From: Psococerastis gibbosa
Lineage: Eukaryota; Arthropoda; Insecta; Psocodea; Psocidae
DNA: 64,000 nt
Assembly (NCBI GenBank): GCA_963971405.1
Contig: OZ020493.1
Coordinates: forward strand, 2,542,001 to 2,606,000
Direction of reading: 5' to 3'
The notes under the pieces were generated by a model. That model saw only the letters and a program-made list of their open reading frames with translations. It did not search any database and was not told the DNA's origin. Made by a program: the position numbers and the translations under genes. This document shows positions 10,790-22,131 of this stretch, one piece after another (within the stretch, counting starts at the first letter, position 1; each line of letters opens with the position of its first letter).

Positions 10790-11712
10790 ACAAAAAAGCA
10801 AACGACTCAGAACCAACATCTTAACAATTAACTTTAAACAAACAGTACACATGGAGTTTAACAAAGGAGCCAAACACAAAAAGAAAAACTTCAGTTGTCG
10901 GTTTCAGTGGATGTGGTAGCGTGATTGTACCTTTGTCCCTAAGCGCCATGCGATCGGAGACGTGTCATTAAGTATTAATGTACTCATTAAGGTAATTGAT
11001 TTAAGCGGCTGCAATAGATCTTAAAGGTCGACGCAACGAACCTTACCTTAAGGAGGCACCGCAAAAAAAAAAAAAAAAAAAAAAAAAGTAATTGAAGATG
11101 CATTCAATACATTTTTGAACCTTTTTTTAAATTATTGAAAAAACTCAAGATATTACGAAAGTCAACTTGGTTAAGTATTTAATTTTAATTGCGTTCGGCA
11201 GTAAAATTAAATGGAAAGAGCACATTTAAAATATGTTAAATATAAACATGATAAATTTAGGAATGCAGTATAAATTTTAACAACTAAGACAAGTCCTGAA
11301 CATTAGCAGCTAATTATTTATTTATTTATTTATAGAGTATATAGAGTAAATGTTACCCAAACAAAAATGCTGTGATTCATACTTTACAAAAAAAAATGCT
11401 CACCGAGCCAAGAACTTCACGATTCAGCACAGTACCAACAATCATTAAAATAATAGAGGATATACGAAGATTGATGGCCGTTTAACTTGACTCACTTAAG
11501 CCTAACTTAATAAATGAGCTTAGTCCTTGGCCTAATGACCTGGGACCTCACTTCAAATCATTAAAAATCATGACAGCCCCAAGTCTGTACATATTTTGAT
11601 GCATTTTACATATCTCAAAGCCTGAGGTGTGGGGGAAATTTAAACAAAACGGGGACACCCACACCTACCACACGAGGCAACGGGAAGACCTTGTAATGCC
11701 AGCGCCACGCAC
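10790..11712 (+). mobile_element. Decayed CR1-like LINE 3' half, with a poly(A)-tailed insert
   Basis: Nucleotide similarity to the LINE at 42.8-44.05 kb (shared ACATGGAGTTTAACRA at ~10,850 and GATATTACGAAAGTCA at ~11,150) and to the ORF2 end at 12.6-12.9 kb (shared ACACCCACACCTACCACACG near 11,660). The frame is destroyed. About 10,890-11,125 does not match and ends in a ~24-A run at 11,061-11,086, so it looks like a retroposed insert. Confidence 0.6.
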
Positions 11713-11719
11713 AGCCATA

Positions 11720-12594
11720 TTGTATTATATTATTATAATTATTATAATGAGACTGACTGACTGACAAACGATGACTCCACTAAACCACTCACATCTTAAG
11801 TACACATTTTGTGTATCACTTATAGTCTAAAGTCTAAGTCTAAAGATAAATTGTAGCAATTTGTCGTAACGATCAAAACGATACGATTTAACGTTGCGTG
11901 TGATCAGCTCATTGCAGCGATTAATTGGAATTGGATGATAGGTGCCGGCGAGCATCAATTTCTGCAAATCGTAACAAGTTGCAACCAGTTGGTTAAGTTG
12001 GTACGTGTAAACATGTACATTTATCGCTACAATTTGATTTAGTTTGCAATGGCCATTCACCGAGTTTGTGATTCCGATTCTTAAATAATTCCACCAGTCA
12101 TTGGGTTTATTTCATAATTATCCCAATAAGTTTATTTGAGAAAATTCCCTTTTTCTGTAGCAACCATTTGCGGTTCCACATTGTTCTTGGTCTTCGCGAC
12201 TTCTTCGCTTTTTTCGCTAAACAAACGATGTATAACGACCACAGCAACAGTGCATCCTCCATGCCGAAACCTGATGGCCAAGTGAAGTGAAGACGAAGAA
12301 TATTGGACAAGAAATCGTAGCATATAAACAATATCCACTCTTTCAATAAATTGGAACAATAAAAGTGACGATAAATTGTCATTCACATTGCTACGATTTA
12401 TCGTATTGTGTAAACCCGGCTTAAGATCCGAAGTAAGATCGACCTTCACCGATCTGTTGAAAATAGCTCTATAAGTAAATAAATAAAAAATATTTTTCTG
12501 ATAAGTTACACAATACAAGAAATTGACAAGAAAGTATAAAGTAATATCGTCATAATATCGTCAAAAGCAGATAGTCATTGCAAATGTGTCAATG
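11720..12594. other. Non-coding; possible decayed foldback element
   Basis: Blocks such as AAATTGTAGCAATTTG (~11,850), ATTTATCGCTACAATTTG (~12,020) and TGCTACGATTTATCG (~12,390) are partial reverse complements, and GTGTAAAC recurs beside two of them. This suggests a worn inverted-repeat element at ~11,840-12,425. No coding frame is supported. Confidence 0.3.
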
Positions 12595-13690
12595 TCATTG
12601 TGCTAGTGCCTCAGTGACAGTGTATAGAGCTTTCTCTAAGCAATTTAGGAAAGTTGAAGCATTTCTCGCCGCTCTCAGTTCAATTGGGAGTTTTCTGAGG
12701 TAGGCGGAACCTTGTAGTATAGGATCCAGTCGCTCACACTTGGCTGTGCGTGGCGCTTGCCTTACAAGTTCTCCCCGTTGCCTCGTGTGGTAGGTGTGGG
12801 TGTCCCCGTTTTGTTTCAATTTCCTCCACACCTCAGACTTTAAGCTATGTAAAATGTATCAAAATATGTACAGACTTGGGGCTGTCATGATTTTTTATGT
12901 TTTGAAGTGGGAGCGAAAACTGGCACAAGTTTTCGCATGTAGCGAACCTCTTTTGGAGCCTGAGTACATCATCCATGTTCCCTATGGAGGTCTCTCCCCA
13001 GGGCAATAAGCCGTAGTTCATATTGCTCATGTTGCTGGTGTGAGAAAAATTGTGTTGTGATTCAGTGGTATGTATGATGGTGTGTCGTGATTTTGCCCCT
13101 CATTAGTCTTTATTTGTTGTGCAATGTTGTGGCCAATTTCTACGAAGTATTCATTGAACGCATTTGCTGCAATGTCGGGCTGGTCATTTATGCTGATTAG
13201 TTTATTTCCGATTTTGATTGTATGAATCTGCTTATTTCCATATTTATTGTTTGTTATCTCGTTGATGGCTTTCCACGTTTTCCTCATGTCATTTCCAGCT
13301 TCGTTTATCTTGTTTGAGTAGTAATGGTTCTTTTTTCTTCTTTATTTTTTGTTTATTTCGATTACTTACAAGATTTATCCGTCTCTTAAGGAAATCATTG
13401 TGTGGCATTGTTTTGTAAAGGTCATGTAGTTTATCTCTATGTCTTGTTTCATTAACTAACTCTTCAGTCATCCATTGCTTTATAGGTGTCGTTCTATTTT
13501 ATCTTGTTGCTTTAGTAGTTGTATTTCTAGCAAGGTGCTCATTGTATTTTTCAGCAAATTTGTTTTATGCTTAGTTGGGGTCGTCATACAATAAAATGTC
13601 ATCCCAATTTTTAGCTCCAAGTTCATTGCATAGGGTAGTGTAATTTAAAGTTTTTGCTTTCCAATTTATACGTAGTATAAGGAAAGCTTT
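12595..13690 (-). pseudogene. CR1-like LINE ORF2: endonuclease-RT linker and post-RT tail
   Basis: Minus strand. From 13.47 to 13.03 kb come MTEELVNETRHRDKLH and KTWKAINEITN, then NAFNEYFVEIGHNIA, the linker between endonuclease and reverse transcriptase also present at 25.5 kb on the plus strand. Immediately after comes the post-RT tail (NYGLLPWGE, RLQKRFAT, then THTYHTRQRGEL and a leucine-rich end to ~12,595). The catalytic RT palm (FADD) is absent, so this copy carries an internal loss of RT. It belongs with the ORF1 and endonuclease pieces upstream to 17.24 kb. Confidence 0.8.
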
Positions 13691-14190
13691 GTGATGGTCA
13701 AAATTGTCGATTCCGAGATTTCAACGGATTTACATGTTTTGAGGTTCCAGGAACCTAAAAAAGTGGTTTTTACGAAATGTCTGTCTGTATGTCTGTTCAT
13801 CGATTTCCGGGCCAACTACTCGGCCGATGTTGATGAAATTTGGCATGTAGGTTCCCAAAAATCATACCTCGAGACCATTTTTTTTTTTTTTGGGCTAACT
13901 CAATTTGGGGGGGCTTTACTCTCAAAAAACTCCAAAAAACGTCTAAAAAAAATTATTTCTCAGAAACGGCTCTAACGATTTCTTTTAAATTCACATATAT
14001 TGTAGTCGTTCTTAATGTTAAAAAAATGCGGGGGGTCGCTTTTCATGAAAAATGACTAAAAAATAATAAAAAATAACCCCCCCCCCCCTCTATAGGGAAA
14101 TTATTTCCTTGTCCGTTCCATGTCAGTATCAACTAATTTATAAATTGGAAGGCATGTTCGAGTAAACTCGGACCGGTTTTTTTGGAAAGC
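13691..14190 (-). repeat. Unclassified interspersed repeat, copy 1 (AACCGGTCCGAGTT... type)
   Basis: Shares with copy 2 a run of (TGTC)n, AACTACTCGGCC, GATGAAATTTGGCATGTAGG, TCTCARAAACGGCTC and the terminus AACTCGGACCGGTT. Read on the minus strand it begins AACCGGTCCGAGTTTACTCG and contains a GACAGACAGA run. This resembles the ACCGG...GACAGACAGACGG repeats common in insects; I do not know its class. It interrupts the LINE at 12.6-17.2 kb. Confidence 0.6.
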
Positions 14191-14236
14191 CCTATACCAG
14201 CATAAGGGCATCGAACAAAATAATGTACATGCTGTA

Positions 14237-14457
14237 GTAGTAGTAGTAGTATGGTTGGACACAGTCCCAGGACAGCGGACCTCCTGATTATAGTGGATTC
14301 CGAACCACTTGGGAAACACAGTGTCACACGATTAGTTCGGAGGTGATCAGGTCAAGTCCTACCATGTTTCCCTACCGGCACTCTGCACACGACCAAGTCA
14401 TCTGCATCTTTGAACCTGCTCTGGTCCGCTGGATTCAACTTGGTATGGCGGCCGGCT
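14237..14457 (-). mobile_element. SINE-like insertion with 14-bp target duplication
   Basis: 221-bp insert bounded by direct repeats ATGTACATGCTGTA at 14223-14236 and 14458-14471. On the minus strand it ends in a (TAC)n tail. Central blocks (ATCACCTCCGAACTAATCG and GGAATCCACTATAATCAGG) are shared with ~52,615-52,705, so this is a family. No clear tRNA boxes. It sits between the two copies of the AACCGGTCCGAG repeat. Confidence 0.65.
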
Positions 14458-14574
14458 ATGTACATGCTGTACATTACTGAATAGTAAATAGTGCACATTG
14501 CATTGTACACTGTACAGAAGTATATTAATTATGTTATAATATATAATACGATAAAATTATTAGGACTTAGGCAT

Positions 14575-15327
14575 TGTGTACGAAATGTCTGTCTGTCTGT
14601 CTGCTCATCAATTTCCGGGCTAACTACTCGGCCCATTTTGATGAAATTTGGCATGTAGGTTCACAAAACTCATACCTCAAGATTTTTATTTTGGGCTATC
14701 TCAATTTGGGGGGGGGGGGGCTGTAATCTCAAAAAACTCCAAAAAAAAACGTCTAAAAAAAATTATTTCTCAAAAACGGCTCCAACGATTTCTTTTAAAT
14801 TCACATATATTTTAGTCGTTGTTAATGTTAACAAAATGCAGGGGGTCACTTGTCCCTTGATGGTTTGCTTCTGGGGGTTAAAAATAAAAATTACACAGTT
14901 TTCATGAAAAATGAGTAAAAAATAATTTTTCTTTGGAACCTTTCCGTCGATGATTTCTACCTTCAGGTATGTTTTAGGTGTTCAATAGGATAACAAAAAC
15001 GGACAGGTTGCATTCCCAAAAAAATATTTGCTTCTGTGCAAAAAATTATTTTTTGAGAAATTATGGAAAATTCACGCTCCAATACACTACGTTCCATGTG
15101 CCATTGTTACTACTGTTACAATGTATTGGTCTGTTCGTTCCAGAATATGCAATTGAGTTTTAAGGGATTTTTTATGTATTGAGGTGAACCCCCCCCCCCC
15201 CCCCCCCCCCCATTTGAGGGATCTGAAATTTAACCATAGGGAAATTATTTCCTATGAAATTACGCATGTCTATATCGACTAATTTATAAATTAGAAAGCA
15301 TGTTCGAGTGAACTCGGACCGGTTCTA
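14575..15327 (-). repeat. Unclassified interspersed repeat, copy 2
   Basis: Second, longer copy of the repeat at 13,691-14,190, in the same orientation and ending AACTCGGACCGGTT at 15,321. It contains long G and C homopolymers (14,707 and 15,188). Together the two copies separate the endonuclease (15.34 kb upward) from the linker (13.69 kb downward) of one LINE. Confidence 0.6.
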
Positions 15328-15334
15328 ATAGTAC

Positions 15335-16291
15335 TGGTTGAGTTGGTATTTTGTTTGATTTCTCTACATTTTACTGGTATGTTTATTAGTTGGGTGTAAT
15401 TATCAGTGATATGAGTCATTATGTTTGGTGCTATTATACGTCCATCATATAGATTGTTATGTATAAATATGTGGTCAATACATGATCGCGTGGTTTCTGT
15501 TTTTCTTTAAAAAAAAAAAAAGATAAATCGCATACAAACAATTTAATGAATGTATCCGATTGACCTTTTCAGTCGCCTCTGTAGGTTATTACCCGTGATG
15601 AGTACGACACGTCTCCGATTGCATGGCGTGTAAAGACTCGCACAAGTGTAAGCACGTTACCACCTGGCCATCGAAATCGAGCTTATTCTGGTAAATTCGT
15701 TTACACATGATATATACTTGCTCAGCCATCATGTTTAAGTATTCGTCTGTGTCTGTGTTGTTGTCGTCCAATATATATATATACGTTGATATCTCCGACC
15801 ATAATGGGCTTATGTAATTTTAGTGTATTACTTAATTTGTTTATACAAGGGCTGACGTCTCTTCTAGATGGTGAACTATATATAGCTAGGAGCTTCAGAC
15901 TTGTTCCATTTTTTTGTGTTATATTGGTAAGAAGGGATGTCCATTTTTAAATTCTGTGGTTGATTAGCGTGACGTTCAGCGTGTTTCTATAATAAATTAC
16001 TATTCCCTCGTTTTTCGTTAAGGTTCCTCGAATTGTGATATATTTGAAATCTGGAATACTGGTGCACAATTGGTTTTCTTCAGCAATGAAAGCTTCTGTT
16101 AGGATTATTACGTCAACGTTTTTTATACCTATACTCTGTAAGAAGATTAGAAATCGATTTTTATTTTTTGTAACGCTGCGTATGTTCATGGGAATTATTT
16201 TTAGGCCTTGGAATTCATTGATTGATGCTGTTATGTGACTATCATGGGGAGTGTTTTTTTGCAGTAATAATGTATTTTCTGTGTCAATCAT
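15335..16291 (-). pseudogene. CR1-like LINE ORF2 endonuclease domain
   Basis: Minus strand. Opens near 16,291 with IIPMNIRSVTKNKNRF (first strand of the endonuclease), DVIILTEAFI (catalytic glutamate region) and GIVIYYRNTL. After frame changes come a PIMVGDIN block near 15.8 kb and CIDHIFI near 15.46 kb, the terminal histidine motif. At least three frame disruptions. The product would nick target DNA for target-primed reverse transcription; this copy is dead. Confidence 0.75.
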
Positions 16292-16399
16292 ATTGTTAGT
16301 TGGTTATACTGCAATTTTACACAAAATAACAGTGAAATAGTACAGAGAGTCTATTGCGCCGTATTTTTGTCCACCGTTTTCTCGTTTGTCATCTTCATT

Positions 16400-17240
16400 A
16401 GGGGAGCGTTCTTTTGTTTACTTACTAGGACCCCATTGCTAAACCACACAATTGTTCGCTTTTTGCTTTCATTTTGGTTTTCTACAGTAGGTCCTTGTAA
16501 TGCGGGCTCAGATTCTCTCCTATATAAATCCGGCTGTTGTTCGCTGGTGAATTTCCATGAGTTTCTTTGTTCGTTATTATTATTATTTTCTTCATCATGA
16601 GAAACGCTTCTCTCACTTTTCTGCTATTAAATTGGACAATTACTGCTGGTGTTCTTCCTTCGGCTGCACTAATTCTATGGGCGACTTCTATGTCATTGTT
16701 TGTAATTTTGATTTGAAGCTTATTGGCGATTTGTAGCACTTTTTCTTCTATATTTTCGTTTGCCGTTTGTTGAAGCTCTCTTATTTCGAAGTTTTTATTT
16801 CTGCCATATGGTTCGAGTTTGATTATTCTTTCAGATAAGTCGTTGATTTTCAAGTCTTTTTCTTTTAACCCATTTTCCAATTGGTTAATTTTGTTCATTT
16901 GCACGATAGTGTCCATTTTTTAGTTTAATCCGTCGTATTGGTCACTTAGTAAGTTCAATCCCTTTTCCATTTCTTGTAGCCTCTTTCCCATATTTCGAAC
17001 CTCTGTCACCAGCGTTTTGAGCGTGTATTCAATTGAGTTATCTTGTGCTGCGTCATGTACATTGTTTTTCGTTGATTTACATTCCATACATCTCCATACC
17101 GTTTTGTTCTCATCTGCAATTTTTCTCTACACTGTTACCCTTAGGTTGCAGCATTCGAAGTGATAATTACTTGCACAGCCTTCACAGTATACTGCGTCGG
17201 AGCTGATGAGGTCTGAGCATTTCTTACACGCGCTGGTCAT
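16400..17240 (-). pseudogene. CR1-like LINE ORF1: PHD finger, coiled coil, RRM-like and C-terminal domain
   Basis: Minus strand from ~17,240. CKKCSDLISSDAVYCEGC then YHFECC and WRCMEC form a PHD-type finger. A coiled coil follows (MNKINQLENGLKEKDLKIN), then LEPYGRNKNFEIREL and DIEVAHRI, the RRM-like and C-terminal domains of LINE ORF1 proteins. At least two frame interruptions separate the finger from the main open piece (16,482-16,916). The ORF1-ORF2 distance (~100 bp) is normal for CR1-like LINEs. Confidence 0.8.
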
Positions 17241-17829
17241 TTTTCAAGCTGTATGGAGCAGACCGTGTTATGTGTTGAGAACGTTGCTGATATATATACT
17301 GGTTATAGATTTCCACAGGCCCCAACACTCTTAATATTGTTGTCGTGGTTTTGGGAGCAACTGACTTAGAGCGTGTCACAACACCTATGTTTTTTTGTGC
17401 CACAAGCTAACTATATAGAACTTTCTCACTTGTATTCACGGGCTTCCAGCACCGAATTCCGGGTAAAATACCACTTTTTGGGCAACATCCTTAAGGGTAG
17501 AGGTGGGTGGCACTTATAGGACGATGGGCCAACACTGGGTGCAAGTACTGACACACACTTTGAAGCAGAAAGACTGTTATTTTCATATAAAATTTAGAAA
17601 TTAGCGCAGAGCGACAAAAACACGTCAGGTCATATCGCGTCTCACACTCTAATTTTACATACATGCATAGTTGACAACGTAAAAAATAAATAAGAAATAA
17701 GTAAATAATAGGCATACGGTTAACTACACAGGTGTTATAACAAGCAGCACGCGGTTGATATGTTTAAATGATGATACGCTATTTCGATTTATGTCAATTC
17801 TTACTTCGGATCCTCTCGTATTATATGAC

Positions 17830-17990
17830 AGACACTAATTACTTCTTACTAAATTACTTTTACTGCAAGAGGACACATATTTTTCAGATTGCAAGCTAAG
17901 CACGGGAATTAGTCCTTATGCCCGTTTCGGGGATGTAAAACTATATTGCATAGTAAAAACTACGCTTCATCCGATAAAGCTGTCTAAATG
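17830..17990 (+). repeat. Diverged copy of the segment preceding exon A in the 20-24 kb tandem units
   Basis: GCAAGCTAAGCACGGGAATT, TAGTCCTTATGCC and CTACGCTTCATCCGATAAA parallel 20,375-20,475 (GCAAGCTGCAGACGGGGATT and so on) and the copies at ~22.17 and ~23.91 kb. It also resembles the 3' tail of the LINE ending at 44.05 kb, so the tandem units probably contain an old LINE tail. It shows that the array once extended this far. Confidence 0.5.
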
Positions 17991-17997
17991 AACAGTG

Positions 17998-18157
17998 ACG
18001 AAACGGTGGAATCCGGGATGGTAGGCTGTGTTCGTTCTGAAAGCGTACTTCCAAAAATTCGTCAACGTCGCGGCGGAAATCTTCAGTGGACTGCGTAGAC
18101 TTCTAAGATTGTAACTCGGAGACCTATCATCCCGGAGTCTACTGCTTCGTCACGTAG
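17998..18157. mobile_element. Penelope-terminus-like foldback, diverged
   Basis: Inverted ends GTGACGAAAC...GGAATCCGGGATGGTAG and CTATCATCCCGGAGTC...GCTTCGTCAC enclose CTTCCAAAAATTCGTCAACG and TCTTCAGTGGACTGCGTAGA, which match the terminal sequence of the PLE fragments at 9.0 and 47.6 kb. More degraded than those. Confidence 0.5.
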
Positions 18158-18162
18158 TATTT

Positions 18163-19070
18163 TTGGTGCGGGGGCAAGTGCTGGAATCCCAATTCTCTTT
18201 AATGAAATTTGACTTTTCTTGTATTGTTAGTGTGTTATTTTATTTTTTTATTTTCCCCTGTTTTATGCCGAAGAGGCGGTTTCGAGAGGATACTGAAGTA
18301 AGTTTTGACTTGATTACGTTCAGTATGAGTACCAAGGACAAGACAGATTCAGAGGGGGAGGAACAGAAGATTCCGGTTTGTGACGGGTCACAATTACCGG
18401 CTTTAGGATTGATCCTAGCGATCCGCCTCCTCAGGAGGTTAAGGCCTGGCTGGATCGTCAGAAAGTAGCAGGTTTTCGTAATTCAAGACAGATAGACTCG
18501 GACAGTGACGAAGGGCTGCCGAAACCGAATATGAATATGCGCGTTAACCATGCCCATGAGTTTCAAAAATTTCTACATATGATACGCGACTTGAAACTAA
18601 CCTACTCCGGAAATGACAAGGAGAATCTGAAATTATTTTTGGTGCAGTTGCAAGATCAATTAGATTCGGTTACTCTGTCAGATCGAGATGCGGTGCGGGC
18701 TGCAGCTTACTACCTGACGGGAAAGGCGAAGACTTATTATGACGGTGACAGGGACCTTTTTCATTCCCATGATGATATAACGGCCGGTCTAATTGCTAGA
18801 TTCATGCCACGACACGCGCAGGTGGATTTAAAGCAAGCTCTAAAAGGCAAGAAAATGTCCAATGACGAATCATTGTGTGACTTTATCTCTAATTTAATAG
18901 CTCGAAATCAGAGCTTAGTGCGTCCTATGTCCGAAGCCACCCTAATTAACGTCATAGCACAGAATATGACTGCGGTTTATAAATCTCGTCTGGCCACCTC
19001 TGTCTCGGTCTTTCAGTCTATTTCTGACCAAGAGAAGGCGGCGGCGGAAAAACTGGGGGGATTAGGTTAG
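18163..19070 (+). mobile_element. Ty3/gypsy-like gag (capsid) fragment, fossil
   Basis: An LTR-retroelement gag-type capsid region, mainly 18,531-19,070, with the pattern seen in gypsy capsids (FLVQLQDQLD, AAAYYLTGKAKTYY, ESLCDFISNL). No protease, polymerase or flanking long terminal repeats were recognised next to it, so it is an isolated, broken piece. Age cannot be judged without LTRs. It lies between a PLE-like fragment and exon A1, inside what would be the last unit of the tandem exon array. Confidence 0.65.
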
Positions 19071-19348
19071 GTTAGGGGTGGCCAAGTGCAATCTCTTCCC
19101 CGCCATAGAGGTCCTAACTACCCTACGGTAAAATAAAAACCCTAAAACACTAAACAACCTATTACAGTTATGTCCATATTAGCCTACGGTCTAGCGCTAG
19201 GTGAACTAATCCGATCCGGCTATCCGCAACGGTCCCCCCCTGGTGGGCGCCACTTGATGAGCCTACTCTGGAAGGGTTTTCTGTATGGACCTGCAACTCC
19301 TACACAACACTGCACTGCACATCATGTCAATGAACCCAGTAGACTCAC
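19071..19348. other. Non-coding; short TTAGG run
   Basis: Begins with (TTAGG)n-like GATTAGGTTAGGTTAGGGG. The rest is a GC-richer stretch with no coding signal, probably another element remnant. On the minus strand this is the sequence after the exon A1 donor. Confidence 0.4.
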
Positions 19349-19630
19349 CGGCGTCGTCCGAGTCGAGCTGAGAGTTGGCCTTTTCGTTATCCGAGGTCAT
19401 GTGTGTTGAGTCTGTGGTGATAACTTCAATCTCCGTGTCCACTTCCCACGGGTACCTGACACTGTAATAGTGTTCAGTAGTGCCGGTAACCCATTCCTGG
19501 CGAGGTATCATCACATCGGCCTGCACCTGATCCAACTCATGCAGCAGGATCGCCTTATACTCGCCGCCTTCCTTCTCCCTCGGATTTCTCTCTTTGTTAT
19601 CCGACGTCATTGTCATGGTTTGGATATCCT
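19349..19630 (-). CDS. Exon A1 of unrecognised tandem-exon gene
   Basis: Last A-type exon in transcription order. Acceptor (minus strand) CTATTTTAG before 19630; donor GTGAGT after 19349. It starts with two bases of a split codon and ends with one, so both ends are phase 1. It encodes 94 residues: IQTMTMTS, an acidic/basic linker, HELDQVQADVMIPRQEWV, TEHYYSVRYPWEVDTEIEVI and an acidic end. Relative to the other A exons it has an extra segment (DNEKANSQLDS) before the closing DDA. No known domain recognised; the product looks soluble and acidic. Gene direction is right to left. Confidence 0.7.
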
Positions 19631-19812
19631 CTAAAATAGCCAACCACAATTACAAAAAAAAAAAAAAAAAAAAAAAAATTAATCGAAATTTTAAGTACCT
19701 GTGCCATTACAATATGCAGGTGAAAGGAATGCTATAAACTGTATTCAGGCAACGACCAGTCATTACTAAATATTGTAATTTGAATTTCCATGTCAATACG
19801 CCTAATACCCAC

Positions 19813-20013
19813 CGTTGTCGTCCAAGTCGAGCAGAGAGCTGGCCACCTTGTCGTCGGAAGCTAACTGAAAACTCACACTGAAGTCTTCATTCTCCATGTA
19901 AACGTCTACTGGCAGGTTGTTGAGCAGGGCCTCGTCAGGCATCTCCACCTCGTCCGGCGGGTTCTCCTCATTCTCCTCCTCCTTCCCCATCGCTAATGTT
20001 TTTTGGATCTTAT
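19813..20013 (-). CDS. Exon B1 of tandem-exon gene
   Basis: Acceptor TTGTTCAG before 20013; donor GTGGGT after 19813; phase 1 at both ends; 201 bp. Encodes KIQKTLAMGKEEENEE, then NPPDEVEMPDEALLNNLPVD, VYMENEDFSVSFQLASDD and an acidic LLDLDDN end. It is about 25% Asp/Glu. It differs from B2 and B3 by single residues (V for E after LLNNLP). The opening KIQKT echoes the IQT opening of the A exons, so A and B may be ancient paralogs. Confidence 0.7.
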
Positions 20014-20616
20014 CTGAACAAACTATCAACAATTACAAAAACAATGCAAAAATTGATCAATATTTTAGGTACCTGTGCCATCGCAATACGTAGGTTGTGT
20101 TCACCAAGTCAAGCATGCAGTACGTTGCGAAATACCAGTAATGCTACAATTTGGTGTTGACTCATTAGCTACTGTGTTGCAGTTACCAAGCTTCAATACA
20201 ACTTGCATACGTACCTAAATAATTATGGCAAGAGGGCAAGATGTTATTACATTGAAAATGAAAAATACACAAAACCAATCACATTTAAAGTACTGATTCT
20301 GTGAATTAATATCAATTATCTCACTGTTTTACTTACATACTTTTACTTACTGCTAGATTACATATATTTTTCCTATAGCAAGCTGCAGACGGGGATTAGT
20401 CCTTGTACCTTTATTGGGGAAATAAAACTGTCTTGCATTGTTTAAAATACGCTTGATACGATAAACCAGTCAACATGGGTAGTCTTGCAGTACCATTATA
20501 ATGCATATGGTTTCTATACCATGTTTATTTTACACGTACGAAAGAAATGCCATTAAACGTATCCAGACAACTGGCAGTCATAACCAAATATTGAGCGTTA
20601 AAAGCCCAGTACTCAC

Positions 20617-20862
20617 CGGCGTCGTCCGAGGTCACGTGTATTGAGTCTGTGGTGATAACTTCAATCTCCGTGTCCACTTCCCACGGGTACCTGACACTGT
20701 AATAGTGTTCAGTAGTGCCGGTAACCCATTCCTGGCGAGGTATCATCACATCGGCCTGCACCTGATCCAACTCATGCAGGATCGCCCTATACTCGCCGTC
20801 TTCCTTCTCCCTCGGATTTCTCTCTTTGTTATACGACGTCACTGTCATGGTTTGGATATCCT
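20617..20862 (-). CDS. Exon A2 of tandem-exon gene
   Basis: 246 bp, acceptor CTATTTTAG, donor GTGAGT, phase 1-1. Encodes 82 residues; one residue differs from A3 (V against M within IQTMTVTS). In order: IQTMT start, NKERNPREKEDGEYRAI, the shared HELDQVQADVMIPRQEWV block, YYSVRYPWEVDTEIEV and an acidic end. Confidence 0.75.
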
Positions 20863-21550
20863 CTAAAATAGCCAACCACAATTACAAAAAAAAAAAAAGC
20901 AAAATTAATCGAAATTTTAAGTACCTGTGCTATTACAATATGCAAGTTGGGTTCACCAAGCTATGCTACAATACAGCTCCGCTACTGGGCTGCTTTACTT
21001 CAGCAACATCCAACGAACGAGGGTTTAGTTAAAATATTTTTGTTAACAGACATATGGTGATATTTATACATACATTAATCCTGGGTGTTTGCAGGTAAAA
21101 CACTCTTTAATTCCGGATACTCTACTAACTAAGAGCATTTATATAAAGTTTTTCTAAAAGCTTTTTGTGTAAAAGTTTTGAACAGGAGTTTCCCGATAGT
21201 GCCACCATATAGAACCGCAAGCTTCCAGACTTAGTGCACTTCGCGAAGTTTACCGGGTTAACTAAATCGACCGATGCTCTAACAATAAACTAAATGGACG
21301 GATGTCAATAGTCTCGCGAAAGAGTTTATCGGGAATTAGTGCGTTTGGATAAGTATATATGTCTAGTATTGTATAAATACACTTGATGCGTTATGGAAGT
21401 ATAAATTTAGCGCCATTAAAATGCATATGGTTTCTATGTCAAATTTAATTTAAACAGGTGAAAGGAATGCTATAAACTGTATTCAGGCAACGACCAGTCA
21501 TTACTAAATATTGTAATTTGAATTTCCATGTCAATACGCCTAATACCCAC

Positions 21551-21751
21551 CGTTGTCGTCCAAGTCGAGCAGAGAGCTGGCCACCTTGTCGTCGGAAGCT
21601 AACTGAAAACTCACACTGAAGTTTTCATTCTCCATGTAAACGTCTTCTGGCAGGTTGTTGAGCAGGGCCTCGTCAGGCATCTCCACCTCGTCCGGCGGGT
21701 TCTCCTCATTCTCCTCCTCCTTCCCCATCGCTAATGTTTTTTGGATCTTAT
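21551..21751 (-). CDS. Exon B2 of tandem-exon gene
   Basis: 201 bp, phase 1-1, same splice sites as B1. Differs from B3 at one residue (ENENF against ENEDF). Lies between A3 and A2 in transcription order. Confidence 0.75.
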
Positions 21752-22017
21752 CTGAACAAACTATCAACAATTACAAAAACAATGCAAAAATTGATCAATA
21801 TTTTAGGTACCTGTGCCATCGCAATAGGTAGGTTGTGTTCACCAAGTCAAGCATGCAGTACGTTGCGAAATACCAGTAATGCTACAATTTGGTGTTGACT
21901 CATTAGCTACTGTGTTGCAGTTACCAAGCTTCAATACAACTTGCATACGTACCTAAATAATTATGGCAAGAGGGCAAGATGTTATTACATTGAAAATGAA
22001 AAATACACAAAACCAAT

Positions 22018-22131
22018 CACATTTAAAGTACTGATTCTGTGAATTAATATCAATTATCTCACTGTTTTACTTTACACATTTAAAGTACTGATTCTGTGAA
22101 TTAATATCAATTATCTCACTGTTTTACTTAC
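22018..22131. repeat. 57-bp tandem duplication within the third unit's intron
   Basis: CACATTTAAAGTACTGATTC starts at 22018 and again at 22075, and the following ~45 bases are repeated exactly. The equivalent positions near 20.28 and 23.82 kb have one copy. It marks this unit as distinct. Confidence 0.9.

Noticed and set aside
19061-19082. Telomere: TTAGG repeats
   Set aside because: Only about three imperfect units in the middle of transposon debris; not a telomeric tract.
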